Part shown: positions 10,241-21,843 of the stretch, in pieces
Numbering within the stretch: the first letter of the stretch is position 1
Layout: the number at the start of each line of letters is the position of its first letter
Assembly: GCF_032854445.1 (NCBI RefSeq)
Contig: NC_088295.1
Span: forward strand, 72,880,028-72,944,027
Source of the DNA: Liolophura sinensis
Lineage: Eukaryota > Mollusca > Polyplacophora > Chitonida > Chitonidae
Reading direction: 5' to 3'
Length of the DNA stretch: 64,000 nt
The notes under the pieces: model-generated
Databases searched by the model: none
What the model was told of the DNA's origin: nothing
Seen by the model: the letters and a program-made list of their open reading frames with translations, nothing else
Made by a program: the position numbers and the translations under genes

Positions 10241-12667
10241 TTTACAATTTTGTATATTAACATGTAAATACACTTGAGTATATATGTATGCTGTTCTGTA
10301 TGATTATCAAATTGTGGCGATTATGATTATCGAGTTGTGGCAATTCTATTACAGTCACAAAGTTTGTAAAATATCGTGCTAAGATTAAATCAAATAATGA
10401 TCTGGCTGCACGTCTTAGTTTATCATATGTATTTCAGTGTCAAAGTGCGTTGAACATTACTGACACTGTGACCGTTGGGCATTTCTAGACGTGAGGGTTC
10501 GTACAAATGTCAAATTCGCTGCCCCTTTTCGATCAATAATGTCATAAGATTAACACCTTTCGAAGCTGCATGTGTTGGCTGCCACTCTCAACGACTCACT
10601 CATGGTTGTTGAAAAACTGTTTGGAATTAAGGCTTTTAAACGGGGGTATCTCTCAGCGGTGTAAAAGCGCTTCTCACGTGTGCGAACAGAAAACAGTCTG
10701 GAATGCAGTGTCCCCTGATGACGCCACATAACACATGCACTGGGATGAAGGTGTTAATTTGAAAATGTCTCTTACCTCGCAAATTATTCGGTATGTGTTT
10801 TCATTGATGAAGCGGTTGCAGGTGTTCCCCCTAACAGGGGAGAACTTTCGAGCTCAAGAGACATCGTCTTTATAAGCCTGTCACCACTCAAATGACCCCA
10901 GTGACTAAAGCAAATTGACGAAGGTCACAGAAAATCAATAGGGATGTTCCCAATACCTGAGTGTGCTTGTGGTGTAAGTTTGGTAGACATGGTTTTTACA
11001 AAGGAATGGGCATACAGATGGATGGAGGCCAACGCCGACGTTAGTACCATAGATCTGGTCCTACATATAGACGCCACCTTCGTTCCAATACTGTATATTT
11101 TAGACTGGTATCAAACTATCGGAATGAGGATACATAGTGTCTATGTAGGGTTACCCTAGACCAATCTTTGATGGAAGAATAGCTTGTATGAGACCTGACC
11201 TGAATAGGGGGGTAGTCTAGTATTTAGGTGCTGAACACACACACACACAAAACCGATTCTATAGATTTTTCTGAAGAAAAGCCATTTTCCTGTAGTGTGA
11301 ACTACATATGCAAATATGTACACGTCACATATTAATGTTTCTGCGTGTCGCTCAGTTTTGTAGAGCCCGGGATGCCCGCGGGTCGATGAACAGCTAGACA
11401 ATACGTTATGAGCCGTGCCTGGGTAAATACGCGGGCTGTCCTTAACCGCTTCCCCAGAAACTGGTCAATGCCATAAGGCTTGCTCGTGTCTTCACGGCAA
11501 ATGTCAAAGTTTAGAATTTATCCATCTCCTGGAAGGTTTCTCTTTTTTCAGCTAATCGATTTGTCTCTAATGATGAATTAGGTCAAGCCGACACAGAGAT
11601 AGACGGGTTCTTTTTTCTGACAGTGTACCCAGTTTTCTTAACCTTCTAGCCGACTGTGAAATAGTTAATCACCCTCCGGAGCCCACTAATAGGCTGAACC
11701 CAGACAAGGCCGGACTACATTTCGTGAGTTGGAAACTCTTAGACTGTGAACAGTGTAAGTTAGATGATGCACATTCGTCTATGCGTGTTAAGTGCAAACG
11801 TTCCTGACTTGTAGAAAAACTTTCGCTTATCTAGCATTCTAATTACCAATGCGTCGCTTGCGGAACACATACAGAAACACTGTGATATGGATTTGATTGA
11901 TTGTTTAATTTGTTTTTAATGTCGTGCTCAATAGTCACTTATATTACGGCTGTCACTCATGTTAATTATGGTTCGAGGATACCATGGTGTCCGAAGTAAT
12001 ATTAAGATATGAAACAAGTTCAAGTGCCGTACAATGTAGGTCCTGCATTGTACTGAATATTAAGTCCATGAAGTTAAATTAAGTAAATTACCTTCTAGTC
12101 AGTCTCATGTCAATACAGTGTACAAATGTCACATGGCTTAATTTAGAGCACACCTTTGAACAGCTTTAAGAACTGTCAGCCATATGAAATTTGGCGTAGG
12201 TTGCAAAGTACTCTGGAATCACGGCTAACAAAGCTCATTATGGTGGAGGGCCATAAATCTTCGCTATAAATGTATATAGCAGACCTTCAAGTAAGAAAAG
12301 GTCTGTATCGTGTGTTCATTTCCACTGAGGCTTGTTTCTTTGCTTATAAGGGTTTTAATTTTTGCTGGACATTTCACGACGATGTCTCCTATTCATGTAA
12401 GCCAAGTGTTACTCAGCCGCTTTGTGAGTAAAGCAATTATACTTGACCCTCATAGAACCTTTAATCAGTAAGCTTGTGTATTTCCAGATGAACCATGCCT
12501 CCAACCAGTTAGGGTCTACATTTTTCGTAAATCATGCGTACATCAGTGTACAGTATGTCCCCCCGCCCCCTACATTGCACAGCTCGCCTTACTGAATTCG
12601 TTTTCTAAATGACCAACAATGTGATATCTGTTTATGAAATATGTTTTTCATTTTCTTTCCCTGTGAT
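10241..12667. other. Non-coding spacer
   Basis: No gene, RNA or clear mobile element is recognised. A short CA run lies near 11240-11256. The open frames are short and without motifs. Confidence 0.5.
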
Positions 12668-12760
12668 GGCAGGGTGGATAGAGTATCTGTGTCATTAACG
12701 TTAGATTCGATCTCGTATCGCGTCACACCTAGGACTTTAACGATGTCCATAATCTTTGTA
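12668..12760 (+). mobile_element. SINE-3 head fragment (tentative)
   Basis: GATAGAGTATCTGTGTCATT followed by CTCGTATCGCGTCACACCTA and GGAC resembles the head of the (ACTC)n-tailed SINE at 15735-16089. The match is diverged and short. Confidence 0.4.
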
Positions 12761-12933
12761 TACTATATGTACTTCTTCGGAAGTATAAGAGGATTAGACC
12801 AAGTAGTGAGCCTGCTGTCCGTATAACATTGGATGGAACGTCGTTTTTGGTGTATTTGGCTTGGCGTTCTGATCCACAGGGTCCACTGTGCTACAAGAAA
12901 ACACCATTATGACATGGTCGAATAATGTTCAAA

Positions 12934-13057
12934 CTGCAGCAATCTGCGGATGGTGGTGGGTTTCATGTACAGTTTCCTCCCACCATGATCCTGGCCGCCG
13001 TCGTATAAGTGAAATATTCTTGAGTACCGCGTGCAACGCCAATCAAATAAATAAATA
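12934..13057 (+). mobile_element. 5'-truncated SINE-1 with target-site duplication
   Basis: The copy begins within the CAGCAATCTGCGGATGGT segment and ends in CAATCAAATAAATAAATA. It is flanked by the 13-bp direct repeat AATAATGTTCAAA at 12921-12933 and 13058-13070. Truncation with an intact duplication is the mark of LINE-driven insertion. Confidence 0.9.
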
Positions 13058-13070
13058 AATAATGTTCAAA

Positions 13071-15177
13071 ATGACCTTAAACTCCAATCAAACACAGGAA
13101 AATCCCCAACAATCCCCCCCTCAAAAAAAACACTCCCTTTATTGTATCATTGATATGTCTTTTGGGAAATCATATCAACTGTAAAATCAACAGTATTTCG
13201 TGTGATTATATGTTGTCTTATAGTTGCTATTATTTATTATTATTTCTTTTAAGTCGCGGAAAAACAATTGAAAACAGGGAAATATTATTTATACATTGTG
13301 TAGCATCGCTCAATCAGATAAAATGGCATTGAGGATGTGTAACCTGAATATTCACTATATTACCACGCTTAAATGCATCAACATTTTTTTCCCGATGACT
13401 ACATGCTACATTCCGTATAACCGTCATACTGCTAGCACATTTTTCTATTTTTAGACCAATCAGTGATAAGTACATAATAATGAAGAGGTAGACATTAATG
13501 TTTACGGCAGTATTTTACAACTTAGTATTGCACCACTATACAGATTACTTTGGTGACGTGAAAGTTCTTTTCTTCTCTCTCTTTATCTAGCTCATCTATA
13601 CCGAATTTTCATCTTGTAACATAACTACCACTGCATGGTTTACCAGGTTTCGTAATTAATAAGGTTAATAAAGAGTACACTACCGCGGATATGACATAAT
13701 GAACGGGGGAGACATGATGTTCTCATCTCGCGCGTTTGATTACTTGTAGAATTTTGGTTATACAGATCCAATTAAGGCTGTAGTACACAAACCGGAAGTT
13801 TTGGAAGGTAGTAATTTGTGATTCACGAAGATTGCTTTAATATAGTGCACATGTCTACATATTGGTATATATGCAGCTGGCTAAAGCTCTTAGTCAATTT
13901 GACCCTTTATATAGCTTAGGGAGCGGGGATGTCTAGCATGCTGACCATTGACGTGTTTGCTGACGTCACAGGGGTCAGAACTGTTTATCAGTTAGTGACC
14001 GCTTTGGGTGAGTCACGGTCATCTAATGATCTTTTTGGCTTCTCCCATTAGCATAAAGGCGTCGTAAGAGCTGCGCATCGCTGAATTCTCTCCGATTACA
14101 GAGATATTATAGGCAAAGAGAGACAGTCCTAGTGCCTCGACAGCTAGCTTTATTACTGCAATCATTGAGGCGTCCCTACAGAGCCACTTGGCTGTAACAC
14201 ATTACCAATTGATCTGACCTCTTACCGGGACTACACCAAAAAAGATGCTCGCACCGACGTCATTACCTGCGTCATCACTAACTCGGAGGTGCCCGGGTCA
14301 AACTTTTTAGTAATTACAGATGGGAGAGGAGTCTATGTGCCATAGTCGAGAAGCCTTTGTGTCGCTGAGGAAGCCAACTGAAACCCCGGGAGCTGGTAAC
14401 CTAAGGCTGCCCGCATTGGTGGGTTTATAGGGGGCTTGTATAAAGTTCTTATTGCAGCTGGGTAGATCATAACACTGCAACTGACATTCTGTAGTCCTTT
14501 GAACACTCTGGAATGCTGCATTGGTTTACTGCTATAGAAAATGGCATGCTTGATGGACACTTTCAGCGTATTCTATCATTTGCAGTTTTTACTTGCCGAA
14601 CTGAATAAGTCTGCGCGCCATGCAGCCAGTATATTCGTTCACCTTGAGTTAAGAAATCGGAGCTGCAAATCCCATTCATTCAATGAATCCATCATCGATT
14701 GTTGTATACAATGTAGCTGTATTATGCCACTGAATTTTGTCCAGTTAAATGCATTCTTAAACATAAATTATACGTAGGAGAGCAAATTCATTGTGAACTT
14801 CATCGACAAGCAACTTTCTACCAGTGCACTGTCGGTATTATTAGATTTTCTTATCCAGTGGATACTCAGCATACGGTTATCCGCTGATTTATTAGGTGTA
14901 TGTCTAATTTGGATACCAAGAATACAAATCTCCTGATAATGTATATTCTACATTCGATATTTTATAGAAATAAGTCATAGTCCATATCTCTAAATAGATG
15001 TACAATTTATCTTTAGCACCTACACATCTGATGAAGGAAACCCTATATATACGGACACGCTTTAGTTTTAATCTGTGAAATGTATGGTAACTGACTGGCA
15101 AATTTGAATGCAAATTTCCCGATGCACCCCATTCTGATTGATGCCTGTGTATATGTCTTAAAAAATAACCTTGTACG
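13071..15177. other. Non-coding spacer with one CRE
   Basis: No gene is recognised. An exact TGACGTCA lies at 13961-13968 and a CGACGTCA near 14255. Open frames on both strands lack motifs. Confidence 0.5.
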
Positions 15178-15405
15178 GTATATTTGTGTACCCTATTTCT
15201 TCTAAAATTTGGGACACCCGATCTGCTCAGTTTAGTCTATATATATGTGATTCTAGCAAGAATATTGAGTTTCTTTTTTCTCACATGGTTAGACCATCTA
15301 ACCATCTAATGAACAATACACTCATATCTTTACTTTTCCAAAAGGCTGGTAAAGAAATGTGATATTCTACTTTCAACACTACTAATATCTGTCCAAAATT
15401 TTAGA
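15178..15405 (+). repeat. Dispersed repeat, copy B
   Basis: Second copy of the unclassified repeat at 8147-8345, same orientation. It contains ATCTTTACTTTTCCAAAAGG and GATATTCTACTTTCAACACT. ACCATCTAACCATCTAATGA is a small internal duplication not present in copy A. Confidence 0.7.
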
Positions 15406-15734
15406 AGAATTATGGTATTCTGACCGTTATCATGGCATACGTGTTGCACGTGAAGAATCCATATTGCACATAATCCTTATCCACCTAGATATATACAATC
15501 GTATTTGTGAGAAGTATAGTATGGCTAATTTTTGTAGTGTGCAGTCTCGTGTCCTTGGTCTTGTCGTGTATATGCATATCCGTATGTTTCGAATATTTCT
15601 TGTCCGCATTCATAAAAGGTGATTTTGTTTGCCCATGCAGTGCATTTGATGAGATTTTCTTACAGCGGATGAATTACACCTTTGGTATGTCATCTGTATA
15701 TGTATGTACATGCATTAATATGTCTCATCCAGCA

Positions 15735-16089
15735 GCCCCGCTCCGATAGTACAGTTAATAGACCGTCCGCTTCGGGAGCGGTAGATCCAGGGTTAAACCT
15801 AGATCGAGTCACACCTAAGACATTAAAAGAGGAAGTTGTAACTTCCTCGCTTGGCGTGCAGCATAAAGGGGATAGTACAACGACTGGTTGACACGTATCA
15901 GTATAATGGCTCGGGTAGAGCGACTTACTTGCCCTCGATAAGTCGTCTCATTGATGCAGCACCAGATAAAAGAGCGGTGGAAATCCGTCCTAGAACAAGG
16001 AGGCACATTACATGCACTCTAAGGACTTCTTCGTCGTCATATGACAGAAAAATTGTTACGACGAAAAACCCCAAGCACTCACTCACTCT
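15735..16089 (+). mobile_element. SINE-3, near full length, (ACTC)n tail
   Basis: A tRNA-like head (GATAGTACAGTTAATAGACC, then GGTAGATCCAGGGTTAAACC resembling a B box) is followed by a body with the palindrome GGAAGTTGTAACTTCC and a tail of CACTCACTCACTC. It is homologous to 28921-29291 and 63004-63283 on the other strand. The target duplication is not clear for this copy. Confidence 0.85.
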
Positions 16090-17451
16090 TATCCAGTATG
16101 TCTTTAACATTTAACATAAGAAGTTTTCCAGATATACCGGATTTTCATCTAGATTTAAGGGGATTTTTCATCAATCAAATGTTTCGTGAGCTTTTTTTCA
16201 TGCAATTTGTACACAATTTTCAATCTTCACATCATAGCAAACTATAGGCCTACATTAGTAAATTCTACAGCCATTTCAATTGTATACCTGTCGCTATGAC
16301 AACGATATCTACTCCGAACAATCCACATGGGTGTTTGGCTTTGTTATATCATTGTGCAATTCCTTTTGATTGATTGGTGATATTTAAGCCGCGTATTAAG
16401 TCTACAGAAATTCTGATGATAAAATTAATTCCTTATTTTACTGTGGGTACATGAGATCGTTACTTTTGACATATATGGTATTGATGCAGTTGATTGTCCA
16501 AGATGATAACAGGGCTCTTCATCATGTGGTTAATTAAAGAGATTAAATGCACAAAGAGAAAGTTTTAGCTGGTTCAACCTTTTTATTAACAGACTAAATG
16601 TTCTGGCTACTCTTCTCGTTAAGGCGCTTTGTTGCTGTGAAGAATGATCGTTTCTGTCTTGGCTTGTATAATGGCAAAGCCTCAATGGTGTCGATTTGCT
16701 CGCCAGGTTGCGGTTTCATTTTTTTCCCCGTCGATAATGGCAAAATCTATGTTTCAATGACGTCAGATGACGTCTGTTTACGTCATTACTTCACCGTCAA
16801 CTGTTAAAAATACGTCTGAAAGCCGATATGGATATCGACAACCCCGGATGTTGCAGACAAAAATCACATTTGGGTAAGGGATGGACACGCGTTATATTTT
16901 TGTTTAACGATTAACTTTGCATCCAAATCAAGTCATATTCTGGTAATGACGCATGTTCCTCTTTCATCTGATTCCTTGAAACCTTATCTTGTCTTTCCGT
17001 TTCCGCCAGACCTATCGGCAATCGGCAAAAGTGATAATAATAATAATAATAATAATATAATTCTCTCATATAAATTAAGGGATTTTTGTCACTCTTTATG
17101 GCTGTATTTACATGTACAGATGTTAAACATTAAGACAAAAAGTGATGTTTCACACCACGTAATTTCATATTCCTTTACAAATTGTATCGTATTTCCTGTT
17201 ATTAAGACAAAAATGCACACTTTGAAAGTTTGTACGTAACTTGCCATAGATCGGTGGTTTATTCTAGTCATTCCTCTGGATTACAGAAATATTTCTGAGC
17301 AATATCTGTTTATATCCTTATGATCGGAAAATGATATGATAGTTGTATGATTATATAACGGGTAGCTGTCTGTATGTCAGCCCTTTCGTTTACAGTCATG
17401 TATTTATTGCATGTTTTTTTTTTGTTTTGTTTTTTACGTTGTTTTCTGAAG
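16090..17451. other. Non-coding spacer with CRE cluster
   Basis: No gene is recognised. Three CRE-type sites sit close together: TGACGTCA at 16758-16765, TGACGTCT at 16768-16775 and TACGTCA near 16780. An (AAT)n microsatellite spans 17032-17055. Confidence 0.5.
17032..17055. repeat. (AAT)n microsatellite
   Basis: About eight AAT units in an AT-rich stretch. Confidence 0.9.
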
Positions 17452-17530
17452 AATATATTTCACTTAGGCCTATACGAGGGCGACCAGCATTATGGTGGCG
17501 AGAAACCGGACAGATCCTGGGAGAAACAAT
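17452..17530 (-). mobile_element. SINE-1 fragment
   Basis: AATATATTTCACTTAGGCC and ACCAGCATTATGGTGGCGAG, AAACCGGACAGATCCTGGG match the 3' half of SINE-1 in reverse. Both ends are lost. Confidence 0.75.
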
Positions 17531-17867
17531 CAGCGATCGTTCACCTCCCATGTATGGACACGGGAGACGTCCACACTCTTTTCCACGTCAGCACACAATG
17601 ACTGGATTTCCAAGATCATACTATGGCTACATACATGTATATGAGTGCATGGATGTGTGCCATATAAGTGTTTCCCGCACGAGAATTGTTTCCACAAGAT
17701 TGTACTTTGGATGAGTTACGTATAGAGTTGTACAGACTGTGTGTTGAAATACAGAAATATTTTCAGAAATCTGTTCTCTTAATTATTTTTTTTTGTGGGG
17801 ATAGGTAGATAACGATTATTCGTCATGAGGAAAAGTTAAGTCCCATAGCTGGTCTTCTCTGGTGCAG

Positions 17868-18035
17868 CTGTCTAAACCAACACGATTCAGATCACACACT
17901 AATGAGACCCTGGGTTCGAATCCATGCAGTTCCCAATGGCTAGGTTGAGTTTTTCAGGTACATGGCGGATTTTTCCCGTTTCCCCCACCAATAAACTTGA
18001 CCGCTGTCATTAAAGTGAAATATATATGAATGAAT
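17868..18035 (+). mobile_element. SINE-2, diverged
   Basis: A tRNA-like B box (GGGTTCGAATCC) at about 17912-17923 is followed by TTTTTCAGGTACATGGCGGA, then a body with TTTCCCCCACCAATAAACTT and GACCGCTGTCAT. It resembles the copy at 32005-32262. Confidence 0.65.
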
Positions 18036-19631
18036 ACGACTTAAATCGCCCATGGGAAATCTGTGGTTCGGCCGTTATTTCTCACCGAGAAGTCCCAAGA
18101 ATTAGAATATCAGTTGAGACACTGAGCGTCAAGCTAAGTAATCAATGAAATTTACAGCGTCGCTTTCTAAAAGCAATTGTAATCCGTCTTGCACAGGTGT
18201 GTTTCTGTAGCTCGCGATATAAACATGATTTGAATTAGAGGTACATAATTTGGTATGTATTTAAAGTGTATGTAAGATGCACATTATTGTGCCTGTGCAA
18301 ATTTTTTACAATTAATGTTTATCGCACAGGTACGTATCTTGTGTATTCAGCACTTCATGAAAATTATTACTGTGCAGTATAAGGAAGTATCTTTTACACG
18401 CTATCAGCGTAGTTGAAGCTGGCTAGTATGTGTTCCTATAATGGTGACGTCAGTAACATCGCAGTTTTTGTACACCTCCTGCCGCTTGAATATCACAAGT
18501 GCATGACACTAATTCAAACAGGCGAAAAGGCTTTGTAGACAGCTGACGGAAGGACTTTATCAGGCGATGTCTTTATCACTGACCTACTAAACTGAAGAAA
18601 ATTTGGGGAAATTCTAAAAGTTGTTAATCAGTGAACCACTCGATCTGACAATTAGTCAAGCAACAAACTTAAAAAGCAAACAATTTAAATGCTATGATAG
18701 TTTCTGGTGAATTTTACATACCGCTTGAACATAAATGTTGGGGTAGGCTGAATACAAAAATACAGCATCAATCAGCTGAACATGTTTACAGAATTAAACT
18801 ATACCAAGACTGCAGCATTGAGTGTAACACCAGTGAAGTCTTGACGACAATGTGATATTTGGAAAATGTTCACACGGATGTGGAAAAAATTGGACGACTT
18901 GGCAATTTACCTCAGTTGGGGTTTTATTCCAGCTGACACGTAAATACTTAATAAGTAGCAATATGCACGTCCTCTATTACATACAAGACGTCACTCCCTG
19001 AAGAAAGTTTGCATGTGCATCGGTTGTTTGGTTTTCAAAGTGGCAATAACCGTACGACCTTTCAGGAAAGCTTTCAGATCAATACTCTGGCTACATGACA
19101 GTAATGGTTGTTTTGTGAGAGTACTTAGACGTGTCTCAGGCTTGAGTCGCTACGTGATTGGTGTATCGGTGATCCTATTCTCTATTTAACTATGACGTCA
19201 TGGCTGATAAACCTTTGGCGCGTCAGGTACTGATCGGGGTTGATTTCATGTAGGTACTTCAAGAACTGTAAAAGACGACTGAGTACGCACGTATGCTGGA
19301 TGGATGTAGTTTCAACTTTTCACAGTGTATGTGTCAAATCAGGTATTCGCAACCGACATGGACCGAGTCAAAAATCGCACGCCTAATCTCCCAAAACAAT
19401 GTTCAACACAAAACACCAAAGAACTAAGAAAATACGTATAAAGTATGTAATTAGGATAGATTCAGGCAAAGAGAAGCGCCACTTCATTTCACAACATGAA
19501 TTACCTTCTGAATATAGAACATGTATAGATCATGTCTGAAAGTTGAAGCATCATGTCTCACCAGCATAACAAACAACTTACAACACAGAGAATAATCAAT
19601 CTGCTATAACAGAACATTGTCAACAATTTGG
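18036..19631. other. Non-coding spacer with CREs
   Basis: No gene is recognised. TGACGTCA lies at 18445-18452 and 19193-19200, and AGACGTCACT is near 18986. Confidence 0.5.
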
Positions 19632-19772
19632 TTTTTGGTTTGTATATTTTACTTCACAAAAACGTCTTATACAAAAAGGTGACATTTAGATGCGCATAGC
19701 CACATTCGTGTTATAGAATGTTAGCAATTAAGGGTAATTTTTTTGATGTGACTAAGTAGTTTTGTAGTCCAA
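19632..19772 (+). repeat. 141-bp inverted repeat, left arm
   Basis: Perfect reverse complement of 21703-21843, starting TTTTTGGTTTGTATATTTTA and ending TTTTGTAGTCCAA. Weaker match continues inwards to about 19792 (AGCAATATCCGCATTT). Confidence 0.95.
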
Positions 19773-19792
19773 TTTCAGCAATATCCGCATTT

Positions 19793-21680
19793 CGAAAAGC
19801 TGTTATCACGAACGTTCATGTTATTTAACTTCATCTATCTTTGTATGCTGGAACACAACGTTCAGACCGCGGAATCAGTTTAAATGTGGGGTTTTGAGTG
19901 ACACTGGCTGATTTTGATAGCACATCTGATGGGTAGGCAAGGGCTACATATATGTCATATATGTCACGTTTTTCTGCAACTGAACAGCTGGATTTTATCG
20001 GCAGTATTCTCATTTGATTTCAAAAGACTTGAAACAGGTTGAGCGAAATGTTCTTCTGTAAAAGCACAATGATGTCAAGAGCTCCGAAGTATATGGTCTC
20101 TTTAGGATCTATCTGGGAAGTGATTCTACCTTGAAACATTATGTCTACAATTTTTAAGCAGCTAATTCCGTTTAAGCCGTTGTGCTTGGGGTTGTAGTAG
20201 TTACTATTTAAACCAACAAGCTGTCAAGAAGTGGGATTTCACCGTTTACGTGTAATAAATTGCAATTATCATCACTGCATGTTTTTTTTGTTTTTTTTTA
20301 ATCTAACTTAGCTACATTGACAAGAGGCCCTATTTCACCGGTTACGTGTAATCATACTGTCGTCGCTCCTCTGGTTTTTACTTTGTAAGCCTACTATGTT
20401 ATGTACTTGCTTCTTGGAAGTCGAGATTCAGAGAGGTTGATTTCATTTGCTCTCTTTTGGACAACCGCATGAGACCGACTGCAATCCTCAACTGTCAACA
20501 TTTTCCACAGCTACGGTAGTGAATCCAATATCATGTTAGATTTTTTTAATGTACTTACCTTGAAAAGTTGAAGGAAGTTAAACTTGTAATCTGTGTGGCG
20601 GTGCAGTATTATATCTTGCTTGTTTAGGAAGTGCACATTTTGCAACAAACAACGTCATCTATTGCATTGTTAATAGGAGTGTACAACATCACATTGGAAG
20701 GCAACTTTTAGATACTTTGTTTATTAATTATTTTTTGGTTGCAGTTCAACTTCGTTAATATGCAGGGAAATGAGCTAAGTGTGTCAGTTTTATGATTTCC
20801 ACAAAATATATGAAGTAAGGCCTATAAAGTCTTGGAACATCGCACATTAAATTTCTAAGTTTAGTACTCAATAGCGGATTTAATTTGTCGTGTGAAATTT
20901 TATAACCAAGGGATTATTCATGTTCGGAATTCACTCTTCCCTAATGAGTTAATGTTAATCATATAACATTTCATGCCAAAGCAAATGTCGAGTTCTGTTG
21001 GACGCACTCTATTTCCACAGCATTGATCTAGGGTCATCTAGTTAGGATGACGGCTTGGCACGGCGAGATCTGTGTACATGTATTCACCAGTGAGCGAGTG
21101 ACATCATCGATCGATGGTACCATGTCGAGCACAAGTCGTACGATACGTGACGTCATTTATTTCCTCGCGTGCATGCCTGTGTATATATGGTAACCAAGGA
21201 AAGACAGAGGAATCCATTTATGGCCTGCGGAAACAAGCCGGCACCAGTTCGTCCCAGAATATCGCATTACTCGATGAAAATACCCCAGAGAACATTATTC
21301 TTATTACAACCGGAATTGTTATGGGCAATGTTGTTATTTTGAGTTCAGTTAATTCTGTCGACGGAAATTTGGTTGGTTTCTGAAATGTCGAACATTAGGC
21401 TACGGTATGAAAATAGAAAGCTGATATATCTTCGTTTACAATACTATGAGACAGGGAGGAAATTTGTAGACATCTGGAATTAAAGGGCAATTAGTATTTT
21501 TGATTTTGATCCTGATTTATCATGTTTTTCACCTAATAATAACATTGTTTTTCACATATTTCGAGTATGTATAGGATATTCAGCAGATTGACACTAGTTA
21601 ATTAAATTCGTGTTATGTAATTGTGTACATTTATCTAATTCGCTTAACCCGGGGTTACAGGGACAGTATAAAAACGGTAT
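19793..21680. other. Interior between the inverted repeats
   Basis: About 1.9 kb with no transposase or other recognisable protein. Two short near-copies of TTTCACCGTTTACGTGTAAT lie near 20237 and 20333. TGACGTCA is at 21148-21155. An 89-codon open frame at 21114-21383 has no family motif. Confidence 0.6.
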
Positions 21681-21702
21681 AAAAATGCGGCTATTGCTGG
21701 AG

Positions 21703-21843
21703 TTGGACTACAAAACTACTTAGTCACATCAAAAAAATTACCCTTAATTGCTAACATTCTATAACACGAATGTGGCTATGCGCATCTAAATGTCACCTTT
21801 TTGTATAAGACGTTTTTGTGAAGTAAAATATACAAACCAAAAA
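21703..21843 (-). repeat. 141-bp inverted repeat, right arm
   Basis: Perfect reverse complement of the left arm over 141 bp, including a 7-A run matching a 7-T run. Weaker similarity extends inwards to about 21681. Confidence 0.95.

Noticed and set aside
21114-21383. 89-codon frame between the 141-bp inverted repeats as a transposase
   Set aside because: It has no DDE/D, helix-turn-helix or zinc-binding pattern and is too short.
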